Source: a virus
Direction: 5' to 3' (one strand)
Length of the DNA: 20,742 nt
Virus record (IMG/VR): IMGVR_UViG_3300030107_002326
Location: 802-21,543 of that record
Shown here: piece by piece, positions 1-8,326 of the stretch
How positions within the stretch are numbered: position 1 is the stretch's first letter
How the letters are laid out: the number at the start of each line of letters is the position of its first letter
Made by a program: the position numbers and the translations under genes
Notes under the pieces: generated by a model
What the model saw: the letters and a program-made list of their open reading frames with translations, nothing else
What the model was told of the DNA's origin: nothing
Database searches by the model: none

Positions 1-1269
1 ACATGTTTACGATTAGGTAGTAGGATTATAGGTAAATGTATGATGGGCTCGACTTCAAATGCGTTAGATAAAGGTGGAGAAAATTTTAAAAAATTATACA
101 ACTCGTCAGATGTCACTAAAAGAAATAGAAATGGTCAGACTAAGTCTGGTCTCTATTCTTTGTTTATCCCAATGGAATGGAACTACGAAGGATTTATTGA
201 TGAGTACGGAATTCCAGTATTTGATACACCTGACGTCGATGTGCTCGGCCCAGATGGCGAACTAATAGATATAGGTATAATTGAACATTGGCAGAATGAG
301 GCTGATGGTTTAAAAGGAGATCACGACGCGTTAAATGAGTTTTATAGACAATTTCCTAAAACTACTGAGCACGCGTTTAGAGATGAGGCAAAAGGAAGTA
401 TATTTAACTTAGTGAAAATATACGAGCAGATAGATTATAACGAAGAGATGACGAGAACTCTTGGTGTTACTACAGGTAATTTTCAGTGGGTCAATGGAGT
501 AAAAGACACACAAGTTATATTTTATCCAGATCCTAAAGGTAGATTTAATATCTCTTGGACACCGTCCCAACAATTACAAAATAGAGTGGTTCTTAAAAAT
601 GGTATAAAATATCCTGGTAATGAACACATGGGGGCGTTCGGTTGTGACTCTTATGATATATCAGGAACCGTAGATGGTCAAGGCTCCAAAGGGGCATTGC
701 ACGGATTGACTAGGTTTAGTATGGAAGATGCTCCAGCTAACAGTTTCTTTTTAGAGTACTTATCAAGACCACCTACGGCTGAAATATTCTTTGAAGACGT
801 TTTAATGGCATTAGTATTTTACGGAATGCCAATGTTAGCAGAGAATAACAAACCTAGATTACTTTACTATCTTCGACGTAGAGGTTATAGAGGGTTTAGT
901 ATGAATAGACCGGATAAAGTGTGGAATAAGTTATCTGTCGCAGAGAAAGAAGTTGGAGGAATTCCAAACTCTAGTGAAGATATAAAACAAGCACATGCCG
1001 CGGCAATTGAGATGTATATCCAAGATCACGTTGGTGCAAAAACTGATGGGTTTGGTGATATGTATTTTAACAGAACATTAAACGATTGGACTAGATTTGA
1101 TATAACAAAAAGAACAAAGTTTGATGCAACAATAAGTTCAGGTTTAGCTATCATGGCAAATAATAGACACTTGTATGCTCCAAATGCTAAAATAGAAAAA
1201 CCTAAAATAAATATAAATATAGCAAAATACTCTAATAAAGGTAATATGTCTAAAATAATTAAAAACTAA
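1..1269 (+). CDS. terL: Terminase large subunit, C-terminal part (5' end outside window)
   Basis: This is the motor and nuclease that cuts concatemeric phage DNA and drives it through the portal into the procapsid. The reading frame is open from base 1, so the Met codon at 40 is internal and the gene begins upstream; the Walker A and B part of the ATPase is therefore not visible. Visible parts are the end of the ATPase domain, with the MMGSTSN stretch (40-60) that fits the ATP-coupling motif, and a RuvC/RNase H-like nuclease domain. Probable metal-binding acids are the Asp of GCDSYD (codon 646), Glu/Asp in AEIFFEDV (781-798) and Asp in DGFGDMYF (1045-1059). The sequence resembles terminases of crAss-like and related marine phages. 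The portal gene follows after only two bases, which is the usual packaging pair. The assignment of individual catalytic residues is inference. Confidence 0.93.
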   Translation, partial: TCLRLGSRIIGKCMMGSTSNALDKGGENFKKLYNSSDVTKRNRNGQTKSGLYSLFIPMEWNYEGFIDEYGIPVFDTPDVDVLGPDGELIDIGIIEHWQNEADGLKGDHDALNEFYRQFPKTTEHAFRDEAKGSIFNLVKIYEQIDYNEEMTRTLGVTTGNFQWVNGVKDTQVIFYPDPKGRFNISWTPSQQLQNRVVLKNGIKYPGNEHMGAFGCDSYDISGTVDGQGSKGALHGLTRFSMEDAPANSFFLEYLSRPPTAEIFFEDVLMALVFYGMPMLAENNKPRLLYYLRRRGYRGFSMNRPDKVWNKLSVAEKEVGGIPNSSEDIKQAHAAAIEMYIQDHVGAKTDGFGDMYFNRTLNDWTRFDITKRTKFDATISSGLAIMANNRHLYAPNAKIEKPKININIAKYSNKGNMSKIIKN

Positions 1270-1271
1270 AA

Positions 1272-3689
1272 ATGGCTCATCAAAACGTAAAAAATTACTT
1301 TCCTAGCCAAACCGTTAGTGACATAGAGAAAATAAGTTACGATTATGGTTTGAAAATAGCTAAAGCGATTGAGCAGGAGTGGTTCAACGAGGATAGACAC
1401 GAAAATAGATACGCAACTAATAAAAATAATTTTCATAATTTAAGATTGTATGCTAGAGGCGAACAGTCTATTCAAAAATATAAGGATGAGTTATCAATTA
1501 ATGGTGATTTGTCCTATCTTAATTTAGATTGGAAACCAGTTCCAATTATCCCCAAATTTGTAGATATTGTAGTTAACGGTATAGCTGATAGAGCTTTTGA
1601 CATAAAAGCGTTTTCTCAAGATTCTTTCGGTGTTAGTAAACGTACGGCGTATATGGAGTCTTTACTTAACGACATGCGTAATAAAGAGTGGAATACTTTT
1701 ATAGGTCAAACATTTGGTATTGAGATGCAGCAAAACCCATCAGAGGTAATACCTAGTACGGAGGAAGAACTAGAATTACACATGCAACTTAGTTACAAAC
1801 AAGAAGTTGAGATAGCGGAAGAGCAAGCAATAAATACATTGTTAGAAGGTAGTAATTATGATTTAATAAAAAAGAGATTTTATTACGATTTAACAACTAT
1901 TGGTATTGGTGCTGTCAAAACAGGCTTTAATACATCTGAAGGTGTTGTAGTAGATTACGTCGATCCTGCAAATTTAGTATACTCTTACACAGATTCCCCT
2001 TATTTTGATGATATATATTACGTAGGTGAAGTTAAATCTATTCCAGTTAATGAATTAGCGAAACAATTTCCTCATTTAACTGAATCTGATTTACAAGATA
2101 TAATGCATAATAAATCTCATAGAAAAAATAGTAATCAAAGTAGGTATTCTACAGAGAAAGATGATAACAACAAAGTACAAGTATTGTATTTTAACTACAA
2201 AACCTATATGAATGAGGTTTATAAAGTTAAAGAGATGGCTACTGGTTATGATAAATTAATACCTAAAGATGATTCTTTTAATCCACCAGAAGGTAAAGAG
2301 GGTAATTACACTAAACTACTTAGGTCTATAGAGTGTTTATATGAAGGTGCTTTAATACTAGGTACAGATAAGTTACTTAAGTGGGAAATGTCTAAAAACA
2401 TGATGCGTCCTAAAAGTGACTTTACAAAAGTAAAAATGAATTATGCTATCGTTGCGCCCAGAATCTATAACGGTAAAATAGAATCTTTGGTTAGTAGAAT
2501 AACAGGATTTGCTGATATGATTCAATTAACTCATTTAAAGTTACAACAAGTATTATCTAAAATGGTTCCTGATGGAATATATTTAGATGTAGATGGTTTA
2601 GCGGAGGTTGATCTTGGTAATGGTACTAATTATAATCCACAAGAAGCTTTAAATATGTTCTTCCAAACTGGTAGTGTTATTGGGAGATCGTTTACACAAG
2701 ATGGTGATGGAAATCCAGGAAAAATACCTATACAAGAAATACAAAGTGGGGCGGGTAGTAATAAAATACAAACATTAATAGCGAACTACAATTATTACTT
2801 ACAAATGATCCGAGATGTAACCGGGTTAAATGAAGCTAGAGACGCTAGTACTCCAGATGAAAAAGCTTTAGTGGGTATACAAAAAATGGCAGCTGCAAAC
2901 TCTAATACAGCTACTAGACATATTTTACATTCTGGTTTGTATTTGACAGCGGAAATAGCAGAATGTTTATCACTTAGAATATCTGATATTATAGAGTACT
3001 CACCAACAAGAGACGCTTTTATTCAAGCTATAGGTGTGCATAATGTTGCTGTCTTAGAAGAAATGGGGGATTTACATTTATATGATTTTGGAATATTTAT
3101 AGATCTTCAACCCGATGACGAAGAAAAAGCATTATTAGAAAATAATATACAAGGGGCATTAGCGCAACAGAGTATAGATTTAGAAGATGCAATAGACCTT
3201 AGAGAAATTAAAAATATAAAGTTAGCTAATCAATTGCTGAAAATACGTAGAAAAAAGAAAATGGAGAAAGATCAGCAAATGGCGCAAGAAAATATGCAAG
3301 CACAAGCTGAGGCAAATGCTAGACAACAGCAAGCAGCGGCGCAAATGGAGATTGAAAAAGCTAGCGCTGTTACGCAAAACACCTTGCAATTAGAGGTTGC
3401 TAAAACACAGAATGAAATGGCGCTTTTAAAATATGAATCTCAAATAAAGAAAGATTTAATGGATCATGAGTTTAGAATAAATATGTCATTAGAACAAATG
3501 AAAACTAGCGATATTGATAAAGAAAAATACAAAGAAGATCGTAAAGATCATAGAACAAAAATTCAAGCAACTCAACAAAGTGAGTTGATTGACCAAAGAA
3601 ATACGGGTAAAGCGCCTAAAAACTTTGAGTCTGCGGGTAATGATATACTTAGCGGCGGATTTGATTTGGGTTCATTTGATCCTAGGTAA
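1272..3689 (+). CDS. Portal protein
   Basis: This 805-residue protein is the probable portal, the ring at one capsid vertex through which DNA is packaged and ejected and onto which the tail is built. Support comes from its place directly after the terminase, its size (crAss-like portals are about 800 residues), and a mixed alpha/beta body of about 640 residues. A long, charged, Gln/Ala-rich helical C-terminal segment follows (about residues 655-765), as expected for a barrel or coiled-coil extension facing the capsid interior. A Thr-Gly-Leu-Asn-Glu-Ala-Arg segment near residue 518 lies in the region that resembles other podovirus portals. The C-terminus is short and Gly/Asp/Phe-rich. The start is chosen because it is the first ATG after the terminase stop; only an A-rich stretch precedes it. 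The family call rests on sequence memory and context, not a search. Confidence 0.88.
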   Translation: MAHQNVKNYFPSQTVSDIEKISYDYGLKIAKAIEQEWFNEDRHENRYATNKNNFHNLRLYARGEQSIQKYKDELSINGDLSYLNLDWKPVPIIPKFVDIVVNGIADRAFDIKAFSQDSFGVSKRTAYMESLLNDMRNKEWNTFIGQTFGIEMQQNPSEVIPSTEEELELHMQLSYKQEVEIAEEQAINTLLEGSNYDLIKKRFYYDLTTIGIGAVKTGFNTSEGVVVDYVDPANLVYSYTDSPYFDDIYYVGEVKSIPVNELAKQFPHLTESDLQDIMHNKSHRKNSNQSRYSTEKDDNNKVQVLYFNYKTYMNEVYKVKEMATGYDKLIPKDDSFNPPEGKEGNYTKLLRSIECLYEGALILGTDKLLKWEMSKNMMRPKSDFTKVKMNYAIVAPRIYNGKIESLVSRITGFADMIQLTHLKLQQVLSKMVPDGIYLDVDGLAEVDLGNGTNYNPQEALNMFFQTGSVIGRSFTQDGDGNPGKIPIQEIQSGAGSNKIQTLIANYNYYLQMIRDVTGLNEARDASTPDEKALVGIQKMAAANSNTATRHILHSGLYLTAEIAECLSLRISDIIEYSPTRDAFIQAIGVHNVAVLEEMGDLHLYDFGIFIDLQPDDEEKALLENNIQGALAQQSIDLEDAIDLREIKNIKLANQLLKIRRKKKMEKDQQMAQENMQAQAEANARQQQAAAQMEIEKASAVTQNTLQLEVAKTQNEMALLKYESQIKKDLMDHEFRINMSLEQMKTSDIDKEKYKEDRKDHRTKIQATQQSELIDQRNTGKAPKNFESAGNDILSGGFDLGSFDPR

Positions 3690-3716
3690 AATTATTAATT
3701 ATTATTATATTATATT
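3690..3716 (+). promoter_or_regulatory. A/T-only leader before the scaffold gene
   Basis: This 27-base gap is made only of A and T and ends in TATTATATT directly before an ATGG start. Nearly the same ending precedes the gene at 6552. There is no Shine-Dalgarno sequence. It is probably an unstructured translation-initiation region of the Bacteroidota type. A promoter is possible but I see no convincing -33/-7 pair. Confidence 0.35.
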
Positions 3717-4949
3717 ATGGAAGAAAACAAAGAAAACGTGGTTGAAGAAATCACACAGCAGGAAACCCCTGTGAAAGAAGAACCAGTATTAACTACAAAA
3801 GAAGAACCAGTAGCCGATAACACTGTTGAAAAATTGAAGGTTAAAGAAAAGCCTTCAATGAAAAAGTTTAGTAACGACCCGGATAGCGTAGTAAAAGTGG
3901 ATTTAAACAATCCACCTAAAGCAGAAGTAGAAGAAACTCAAGATATTGCACCGGCTCAAGAAGACGAAAAGAAAGTTGAAACAGATGGAGTTGAGGATAC
4001 GCCAGAAGAAACAACTGATCAACCCGCTTTAGAAGAGATAACAGATAAAGAAACAGAAGATAAAGTTGAAGAACTTCAAGAGCAAGTTGAAGAAGCTATA
4101 GTAGAAGCTGAAGCTACGGGCAAAGAATTACCAGAGAATATTCAAAAGTTAATAAACTTCATGGAAGAAACTGGTGGTGATTTAGAAGATTACGTTGCGT
4201 TAAAACGCGACTACGATAAATACGATGATGCTTCAGTGTTAATGGAGTATTACATGCATACAAAACCTCATTTAACTGAAGAAGAAGTGAGGTTTACATT
4301 AGAAGATCAATTTTCATGGGACGAAGATGTAGATGATGAGATAGAAGTGAAAAGAAAAAAATTAGCGTTAAAAGAGCAAGTTGCCACCGCTAGAGCCGGT
4401 TTGGACAGGCTAAAGTCCGAGTACTATGAAGAAATTAAAGCTGGAAGTAAGTTAACAGAAGAACAACAGAAAGCAGTTGATTTTTTCAATAGATACAACA
4501 AAGAGTCGAAAGAGAACAGTGAAGTAATGCAAGAGAATCAAAAAATTTTTATAGATAAAACTAATAATGTTTTCAACGACAAGTTCAAAGGTTTTGAATA
4601 TAACGTCGGAGATAAAAAATTTAGATTCAACGTTAAGGATGTTGATAGTATAAAAAAGAATCAAAGTGATTTAAGTAACTTCGTTGAAAAGTTTCTTAGT
4701 AAGAAAAATCAATTAGAAGACGCGGTTGGTTATCATAAATCTTTATTTACAGCTATGAACCCTGATACTATCGCTAATCATTTTTACGAGCAAGGTAAAG
4801 CTGACGCTTTAAAAGAAAGCGTAAGTAAAGCCAAAAACGTAGATATGACTCCTAGACAATCTCACGGTGAAATTGAAGCCGGTGGGATAAAAGTTAAAGT
4901 TTTAGGCGATACCGCTGATGACTTTAAATTTAAAATTAAACGAAAATAA
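3717..4949 (+). CDS. Probable head scaffold / capsid assembly protein
   Basis: This 410-residue protein lies directly before the major capsid gene, the usual place for a scaffold. Its first 130 residues are very rich in Glu, Lys, Thr and Val and look disordered. The middle (about residues 130-270) is acidic and helical, with coiled-coil-like stretches. The C-terminus (about residues 345-410) is more conserved-looking, passing from HFYEQGKADALKESV to the basic ending DDFKFKIKRK. An acidic helical body with a basic C-terminal tail that binds capsid subunits is typical of phage scaffolds. I see no protease motif in it, and no separate protease gene sits between portal and capsid. The role is inferred from position and composition. 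It could instead be a minor head protein. Confidence 0.6.
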   Translation: MEENKENVVEEITQQETPVKEEPVLTTKEEPVADNTVEKLKVKEKPSMKKFSNDPDSVVKVDLNNPPKAEVEETQDIAPAQEDEKKVETDGVEDTPEETTDQPALEEITDKETEDKVEELQEQVEEAIVEAEATGKELPENIQKLINFMEETGGDLEDYVALKRDYDKYDDASVLMEYYMHTKPHLTEEEVRFTLEDQFSWDEDVDDEIEVKRKKLALKEQVATARAGLDRLKSEYYEEIKAGSKLTEEQQKAVDFFNRYNKESKENSEVMQENQKIFIDKTNNVFNDKFKGFEYNVGDKKFRFNVKDVDSIKKNQSDLSNFVEKFLSKKNQLEDAVGYHKSLFTAMNPDTIANHFYEQGKADALKESVSKAKNVDMTPRQSHGEIEAGGIKVKVLGDTADDFKFKIKRK

Positions 4950-4969
4950 CAATTTAAAATTACAAAATT

Positions 4970-6484
4970 ATGGCAATTACACCAGGAGGTAGTTTGAATA
5001 GTGTTCCTTCTCCTTATCAGAACACACTATCTACAAACTACATCGATTTTAGAGCTAACGGCACAGCTGGATGGGCTCAACAATACCTGCCTGATTTGAT
5101 GGAAAAAGAAGCTGAAGTTTTTGGAAACAGAACAGTTGGTGGATTTTTACAACAAGTTGGAGCAGAAGAACCAATGACCTCTGATCAGGTTGTTTGGTCT
5201 GAACAAGGTAGATTACATCTATCATATATAGCAACTATGTCTAACGTTAGTACAAAAGCTGATGGTACTGCCGGTGGTCAGATTACTATTGTATCTGATA
5301 TTGATGGTAACACGTCAACAGACAATTTCTCAACAAATGACCACGGTATTAGAGTTAACGATATGCTTTTAATGGCTGACGCTAATACTACAGTACAAGG
5401 TGTTTGTACAGCGGTAAACCAAACAAGTGGTCTTATTTCAGTTGGTTTTTACGGCGCTAACACAGCAACAGCTGCTGGTATTACAGCAACTACGGGTTCT
5501 GCTCTTAGAGTATTAGTTTATGGTTCTGAATATGCAAAAGGCGTAGCGTATAACACTGCGGCTGGTACAGCATCTGATTCACACACGGCTAATGAGCCAC
5601 AATTCACATCTTTTAGTAACAAACCAATTATAATGAAAGACTTTTATCATGTCTCTGGATCTGATACTGCTCAAATTGGTTGGGTTGAAGTTACTGGAGA
5701 AGATGGTGCAGGTGGTTATCTTTGGTATTTAAAAGCTGAAGGTGAAACTAGAATGAGATTTACTGATTACATGGAAATGGCGATGATTGAATCTATTTCT
5801 GGTACAGCTGGTTCTACATTACTTGATAGCGAATTATTTGGTGCGGCTGGAAATACTTTCGGTACTGAAGGTTTATTCGAAGCTATTGAAACTAGAGGTA
5901 ACTCATCTTCTGGTATCACTGGTATTAGCTGCGCTACTGATTTAGCTGAGTTTGATGCTATTTTAGCTGAGTTTGATAATCAAGGTGCTATTGAAGAAAA
6001 CATGATGTTTGTTAATAGAGCTACAGCTCTTGCAATTGATGACATGTTAGCTTGTATGAATTCTTATGGAGCTGGCGGTACTTCTTATGGAGTATTTAGC
6101 AACTCTGAAGATATGGCGCTTAATTTAGGTTTCTCTGGGTTTAGAAGAGGTTCTTATGACTTCTACAAAACTGATTGGAAATATCTAAATGATAAAGCTA
6201 CTAGAGGTGGCATTAATGCTATGGACACAGTTAATGCTGTTCGTGGTATTATGGTTCCAGCTGGAGTTTCTTCAGTTTACGATCAATTGTTAGGAAAGAA
6301 TCTTAAACGTCCTTTCTTACATGTTCGTTATAGAGCTTCTCAAACAGATGACAGATACTTCAAGACTTGGGTTACTGGATCTGTAGGTGCGGTTACATCA
6401 TCTTTAGATGCGATGGAGATACATTATCTATCTGAAAGATGTTTAATCACACAAGGTGCTAACAACTTTATGATGTTAAACTAA
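4970..6484 (+). CDS. Major capsid protein (HK97-type fold expected)
   Basis: This 504-residue protein is the probable main shell subunit. It starts MAITPGGSLN and soon has the segment FGNRTVGGFLQQVGAEEPM, followed by TSDQVVWSEQGRLHLSY, which I recognise from capsid proteins of crAss-like and related marine phages. Residues about 90-190 are Gly/Thr/Ala-rich and beta-like, perhaps an inserted domain. The C-terminal half contains NSEDMALNLGFSGFRRGSYD and LKRPFLHVRYRASQTDDRYF, again typical of this group. Codon use is cleaner and G/C slightly higher than in neighbours, as expected for the most highly expressed virion gene. It is followed within 10 bases by a strong intrinsic terminator. The start is preceded by AAATTACAAAATT and no Shine-Dalgarno sequence. 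The HK97 fold is family knowledge, not visible directly. Confidence 0.9.
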   Translation: MAITPGGSLNSVPSPYQNTLSTNYIDFRANGTAGWAQQYLPDLMEKEAEVFGNRTVGGFLQQVGAEEPMTSDQVVWSEQGRLHLSYIATMSNVSTKADGTAGGQITIVSDIDGNTSTDNFSTNDHGIRVNDMLLMADANTTVQGVCTAVNQTSGLISVGFYGANTATAAGITATTGSALRVLVYGSEYAKGVAYNTAAGTASDSHTANEPQFTSFSNKPIIMKDFYHVSGSDTAQIGWVEVTGEDGAGGYLWYLKAEGETRMRFTDYMEMAMIESISGTAGSTLLDSELFGAAGNTFGTEGLFEAIETRGNSSSGITGISCATDLAEFDAILAEFDNQGAIEENMMFVNRATALAIDDMLACMNSYGAGGTSYGVFSNSEDMALNLGFSGFRRGSYDFYKTDWKYLNDKATRGGINAMDTVNAVRGIMVPAGVSSVYDQLLGKNLKRPFLHVRYRASQTDDRYFKTWVTGSVGAVTSSLDAMEIHYLSERCLITQGANNFMMLN

Positions 6485-6492
6485 TCATTTTT

Positions 6493-6530
6493 AAAAGACC
6501 GGGGCTTCGGCCTCGGCCTTTTATTTTATT
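6493..6530 (+). terminator. Intrinsic terminator behind the major capsid gene
   Basis: The hairpin pairs 6493-6497 (AAAAG) with 6518-6522 (CTTTT), 6499-6501 (CCG) with 6514-6516 (CGG) and 6503-6505 (GGC) with 6510-6512 (GCC), with one G-T pair (6502/6513) and one A/C mismatch (6498/6517). The loop is TTCG closed by C and G, the very stable UNCG tetraloop. A T-rich run (6519-6530) follows. It is placed to limit read-through from the capsid gene into the tail genes. Confidence 0.87.
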
Positions 6531-6551
6531 AATTTTATTATATATTATATT
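6523..6551 (+). promoter_or_regulatory. A/T-only leader before the 280-residue protein gene
   Basis: This stretch after the terminator stem contains only A and T and ends TATTATATT directly before ATGG, like the leader at 3690-3716. It has no Shine-Dalgarno sequence. Because it follows a terminator it is a reasonable place for a new promoter, but no clear promoter boxes can be seen. Confidence 0.3.
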
Positions 6552-7394
6552 ATGGCAAAGAAAACAAAAAAAGTTGAGGTGGAAGAACCTCAAGTTCAAG
6601 AAGAAGTGGTAGTTAAAACTGCCCCGGTTGTAGAACAACCAGAAATAATCGAAAGATTAAAACCAAAGAAGGAATGGGAGATAAAAGACAGAGTTTATTA
6701 TTTAACAAGAAATAGAAAACCTTTATCTAAAATTATAAAAACAGCAGGTATTTATTATTTTGACGAAGAGCAAGGTTTCGAAAGAGAATTGAAATATTGC
6801 GAGAACCAAAGATCGTGTTTTGTAGATGAAATGCAGGGAGACCAAAGATTGTCTCATGTAATTTTTAGAAATGGCGCTCTTCACGTTCCAAGAGAAAAGC
6901 AAACTCTTCAAAAATTAATGTCTTTGTATCACCCACATAAAGATAAACTTTATTACGAGTGGAAACCTGAAGCTGTAGCAGAGAAAGAGATAGATGTATT
7001 AGAAATAGAAACAGACGCGTTATTAGCCGCTAGAAACATGGATATTGGAATGGCAGAGGCCATCATGCGTGTAGAGAGCGGTTCTAAGGTATCAGAGATG
7101 AGTTCTAAGGAGCTTAAGCGTGATTTGCTTATATTTGCTAAGAAAAATCCTAAACTTTTCTTAGATTTAGCAAACGATGAAAATGTTATGCTTAGAAATT
7201 TTGGGATTAAAGCAACTGAACTAGGTATATTGAATTTATCACCTGATCAAAGATATTTCTCATGGGCATCTAACAGTAGAAAGTTGATGACAATACCTTT
7301 TGATGAGCATCCATACTCGGCTTTAGCCGCTTGGTTTAAAACTGACGAAGGAATGGAGATTTACTCCAATATAGAAAAACGATTAAATTCGTAA
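6552..7394 (+). CDS. Conserved-looking virion-module protein of unknown function
   Basis: This 280-residue protein is not assignable to a named function. The first 45 residues are Lys/Glu/Val/Gln-rich and probably disordered. A compact region follows (about 45-145) with aromatic residues and two Cys, in YCENQRSCFVDEMQGD. It reads like the equivalent protein that sits behind the capsid gene in related uncultured marine phages, including HVIFRNGALHVPREK. The second half (about 145-280) is helical, with an ISW-like ending around SPDQRYFSWASNSRKLMT. The gene lies between two hairpins, the capsid terminator and the hairpin at 7401-7440, so it may be its own expression unit. Possible roles are head completion, capsid decoration or a connector accessory. 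These are guesses from position. No catalytic motif is visible. Confidence 0.75.
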   Translation: MAKKTKKVEVEEPQVQEEVVVKTAPVVEQPEIIERLKPKKEWEIKDRVYYLTRNRKPLSKIIKTAGIYYFDEEQGFERELKYCENQRSCFVDEMQGDQRLSHVIFRNGALHVPREKQTLQKLMSLYHPHKDKLYYEWKPEAVAEKEIDVLEIETDALLAARNMDIGMAEAIMRVESGSKVSEMSSKELKRDLLIFAKKNPKLFLDLANDENVMLRNFGIKATELGILNLSPDQRYFSWASNSRKLMTIPFDEHPYSALAAWFKTDEGMEIYSNIEKRLNS

Positions 7395-7400
7395 TCAATC

Positions 7401-7440
7401 TGTAGTAGCGATCGCCCTACGGGGCGATTGTTATACTACA
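7401..7440 (+). other. Long RNA hairpin with UNCG-type loop between genes
   Basis: The inner stem pairs 7411-7417 with 7422-7428 (seven perfect pairs) around a TACG loop closed by C and G. It continues through 7408-7410 with 7429-7431 (two G-T pairs and one C-G). After a two-base bulge (7432-7433), 7401-7407 pairs perfectly with 7434-7440. No T-run follows: the next bases are TAAAAAAAG, so it is not a classic terminator on the + strand, and the upstream bases do not make one on the - strand. It may protect a processed mRNA end, attenuate transcription, or set translation of the small gene 14 bases further on. Confidence 0.75.
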
Positions 7441-7453
7441 TAAAAAAAGTTAT

Positions 7454-7612
7454 ATGAAATCTAAAGGATTAGGCGATACAATAGAAAAAATTACAAAAGC
7501 AACTGGAATAAAGAAAGTGGTTGATACGGTTAGTAAAGCCACTGGAAAGGATTGCGGTTGTAAAAAAAGAAAGGAAAAATTAAATAAAATATTTCCTTAT
7601 CATTATAAATAA
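7454..7612 (+). CDS. 52-residue Cys-Gly-Cys basic protein
   Basis: This short gene begins MKSKGLGDTIEKITKATG and ends KIFPYHYK. It is very basic (many Lys and an Arg) and carries a CGC pair at residues 34-36 followed by KKRKEKLN. The segment KITKATG is echoed by TVSKATG about 13 residues later, suggesting two similar short helices. I recall similar small proteins in the same place in related uncultured marine phages, which supports it as a real gene. So do its clean start, five bases before the next gene, and full use of the gap. The Cys pair could bind a metal or form a disulphide. With only two Cys it would need other ligands (His50 is near) or dimerisation to bind zinc. Function is unknown. 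It is shorter than many ORF-length cut-offs. Confidence 0.8.
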   Translation: MKSKGLGDTIEKITKATGIKKVVDTVSKATGKDCGCKKRKEKLNKIFPYHYK

Positions 7613-7617
7613 AAAAT

Positions 7618-8310
7618 ATGCCAGTAAGTATAGACACAGTATATCAAAGAGTTTTAGCTTTAACGAATAAAGAGCAAAGAGGATATATTACTCCTTTAGA
7701 ATTTAATCTTTTAGCTAATCAAGCTCAATCAGAAATATTTGAACAGTATTTTTATGACTTGAACCAATTTAAAAGACAACCTGGTGATAAGTCTTCATCT
7801 TCTGATATGGAAGAGTTGATAGAAAACAAGTTAACACCGTTTATCACTATATTACCTGTAACTAATGGTAATACATTTCCTTTGAATTATAGGATAGGTA
7901 AGGTTTTTTTAGATGGTGAAGTAGAAATCAGAAAAGTTAAAATCAATGAAGCTCAAAATTTATTAAGATCTAGATGGCACGCTAAGGGTTCAAGGTTTAG
8001 CCCTGTTTATAGTGATAGCGCGATTAGTGGTCAAGATATTACGGTTGTTGGTCCAACAGGTGTTACTAGTGCTGGTGTCACTTGTGAAGTTATATCTGAA
8101 CCTAATAGAGTAGAATGGGCTTATAATGTTATTGGTGAAAAAGCATTATATAACGCGACAGTATCTGTTGATTTTCAATTACACGATTCAGAAGAGACTA
8201 ATTTAGTATTAAAAATATTAGAACTAGCGGGTGTAATAATAAAACAACAAGATGTTGTTGGTATAGCTGGTAAAGAAGATATAGAAAAAATACAAAAGCA
8301 AAAAGCTTAA
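7618..8310 (+). CDS. Probable head-tail connector / neck protein
   Basis: This 230-residue protein opens with DTVYQRVLALTNKEQRGYIT and continues PLEFNLLANQAQSEIFEQYF, a helical N-terminal domain (about residues 1-60) that I recognise from structural modules of crAss-like and related marine phages. The rest is beta-rich, with Gly/Val/Thr strands (about residues 75-195) and a helical end. In such phages the protein sits between capsid and tail tube genes, consistent with an adaptor or ring protein below the portal. It is five bases behind the small Cys protein and 16 bases ahead of the next connector gene, so they are probably translated from one message. The exact ring position is inference. 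It has no enzyme motif. Confidence 0.65.
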   Translation: MPVSIDTVYQRVLALTNKEQRGYITPLEFNLLANQAQSEIFEQYFYDLNQFKRQPGDKSSSSDMEELIENKLTPFITILPVTNGNTFPLNYRIGKVFLDGEVEIRKVKINEAQNLLRSRWHAKGSRFSPVYSDSAISGQDITVVGPTGVTSAGVTCEVISEPNRVEWAYNVIGEKALYNATVSVDFQLHDSEETNLVLKILELAGVIIKQQDVVGIAGKEDIEKIQKQKA

Positions 8311-8326
8311 ATAAAAATAAAAAAAT

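Noticed and set aside
40-1269. Start of the terminase at the ATG at 40
   Set aside because: The frame is open and conserved-looking up to base 1 (CLRLGSRIIGKCMM), and the ATPase half is missing, so the true start is outside the window.
5942-5977. Direct repeat TTAGCTGAGTTTGAT, twice within the capsid gene
   Set aside because: It encodes a repeated AEFD in a helical part of the capsid protein and is too short and isolated to suggest a mobile element or regulatory site.
7401-7440. Intrinsic terminator
   Set aside because: The stem is strong, but TAAAAAAAG rather than a T-run follows on the + strand and no T-run is found on the other side for the - strand, so I list it as a hairpin of unknown role.
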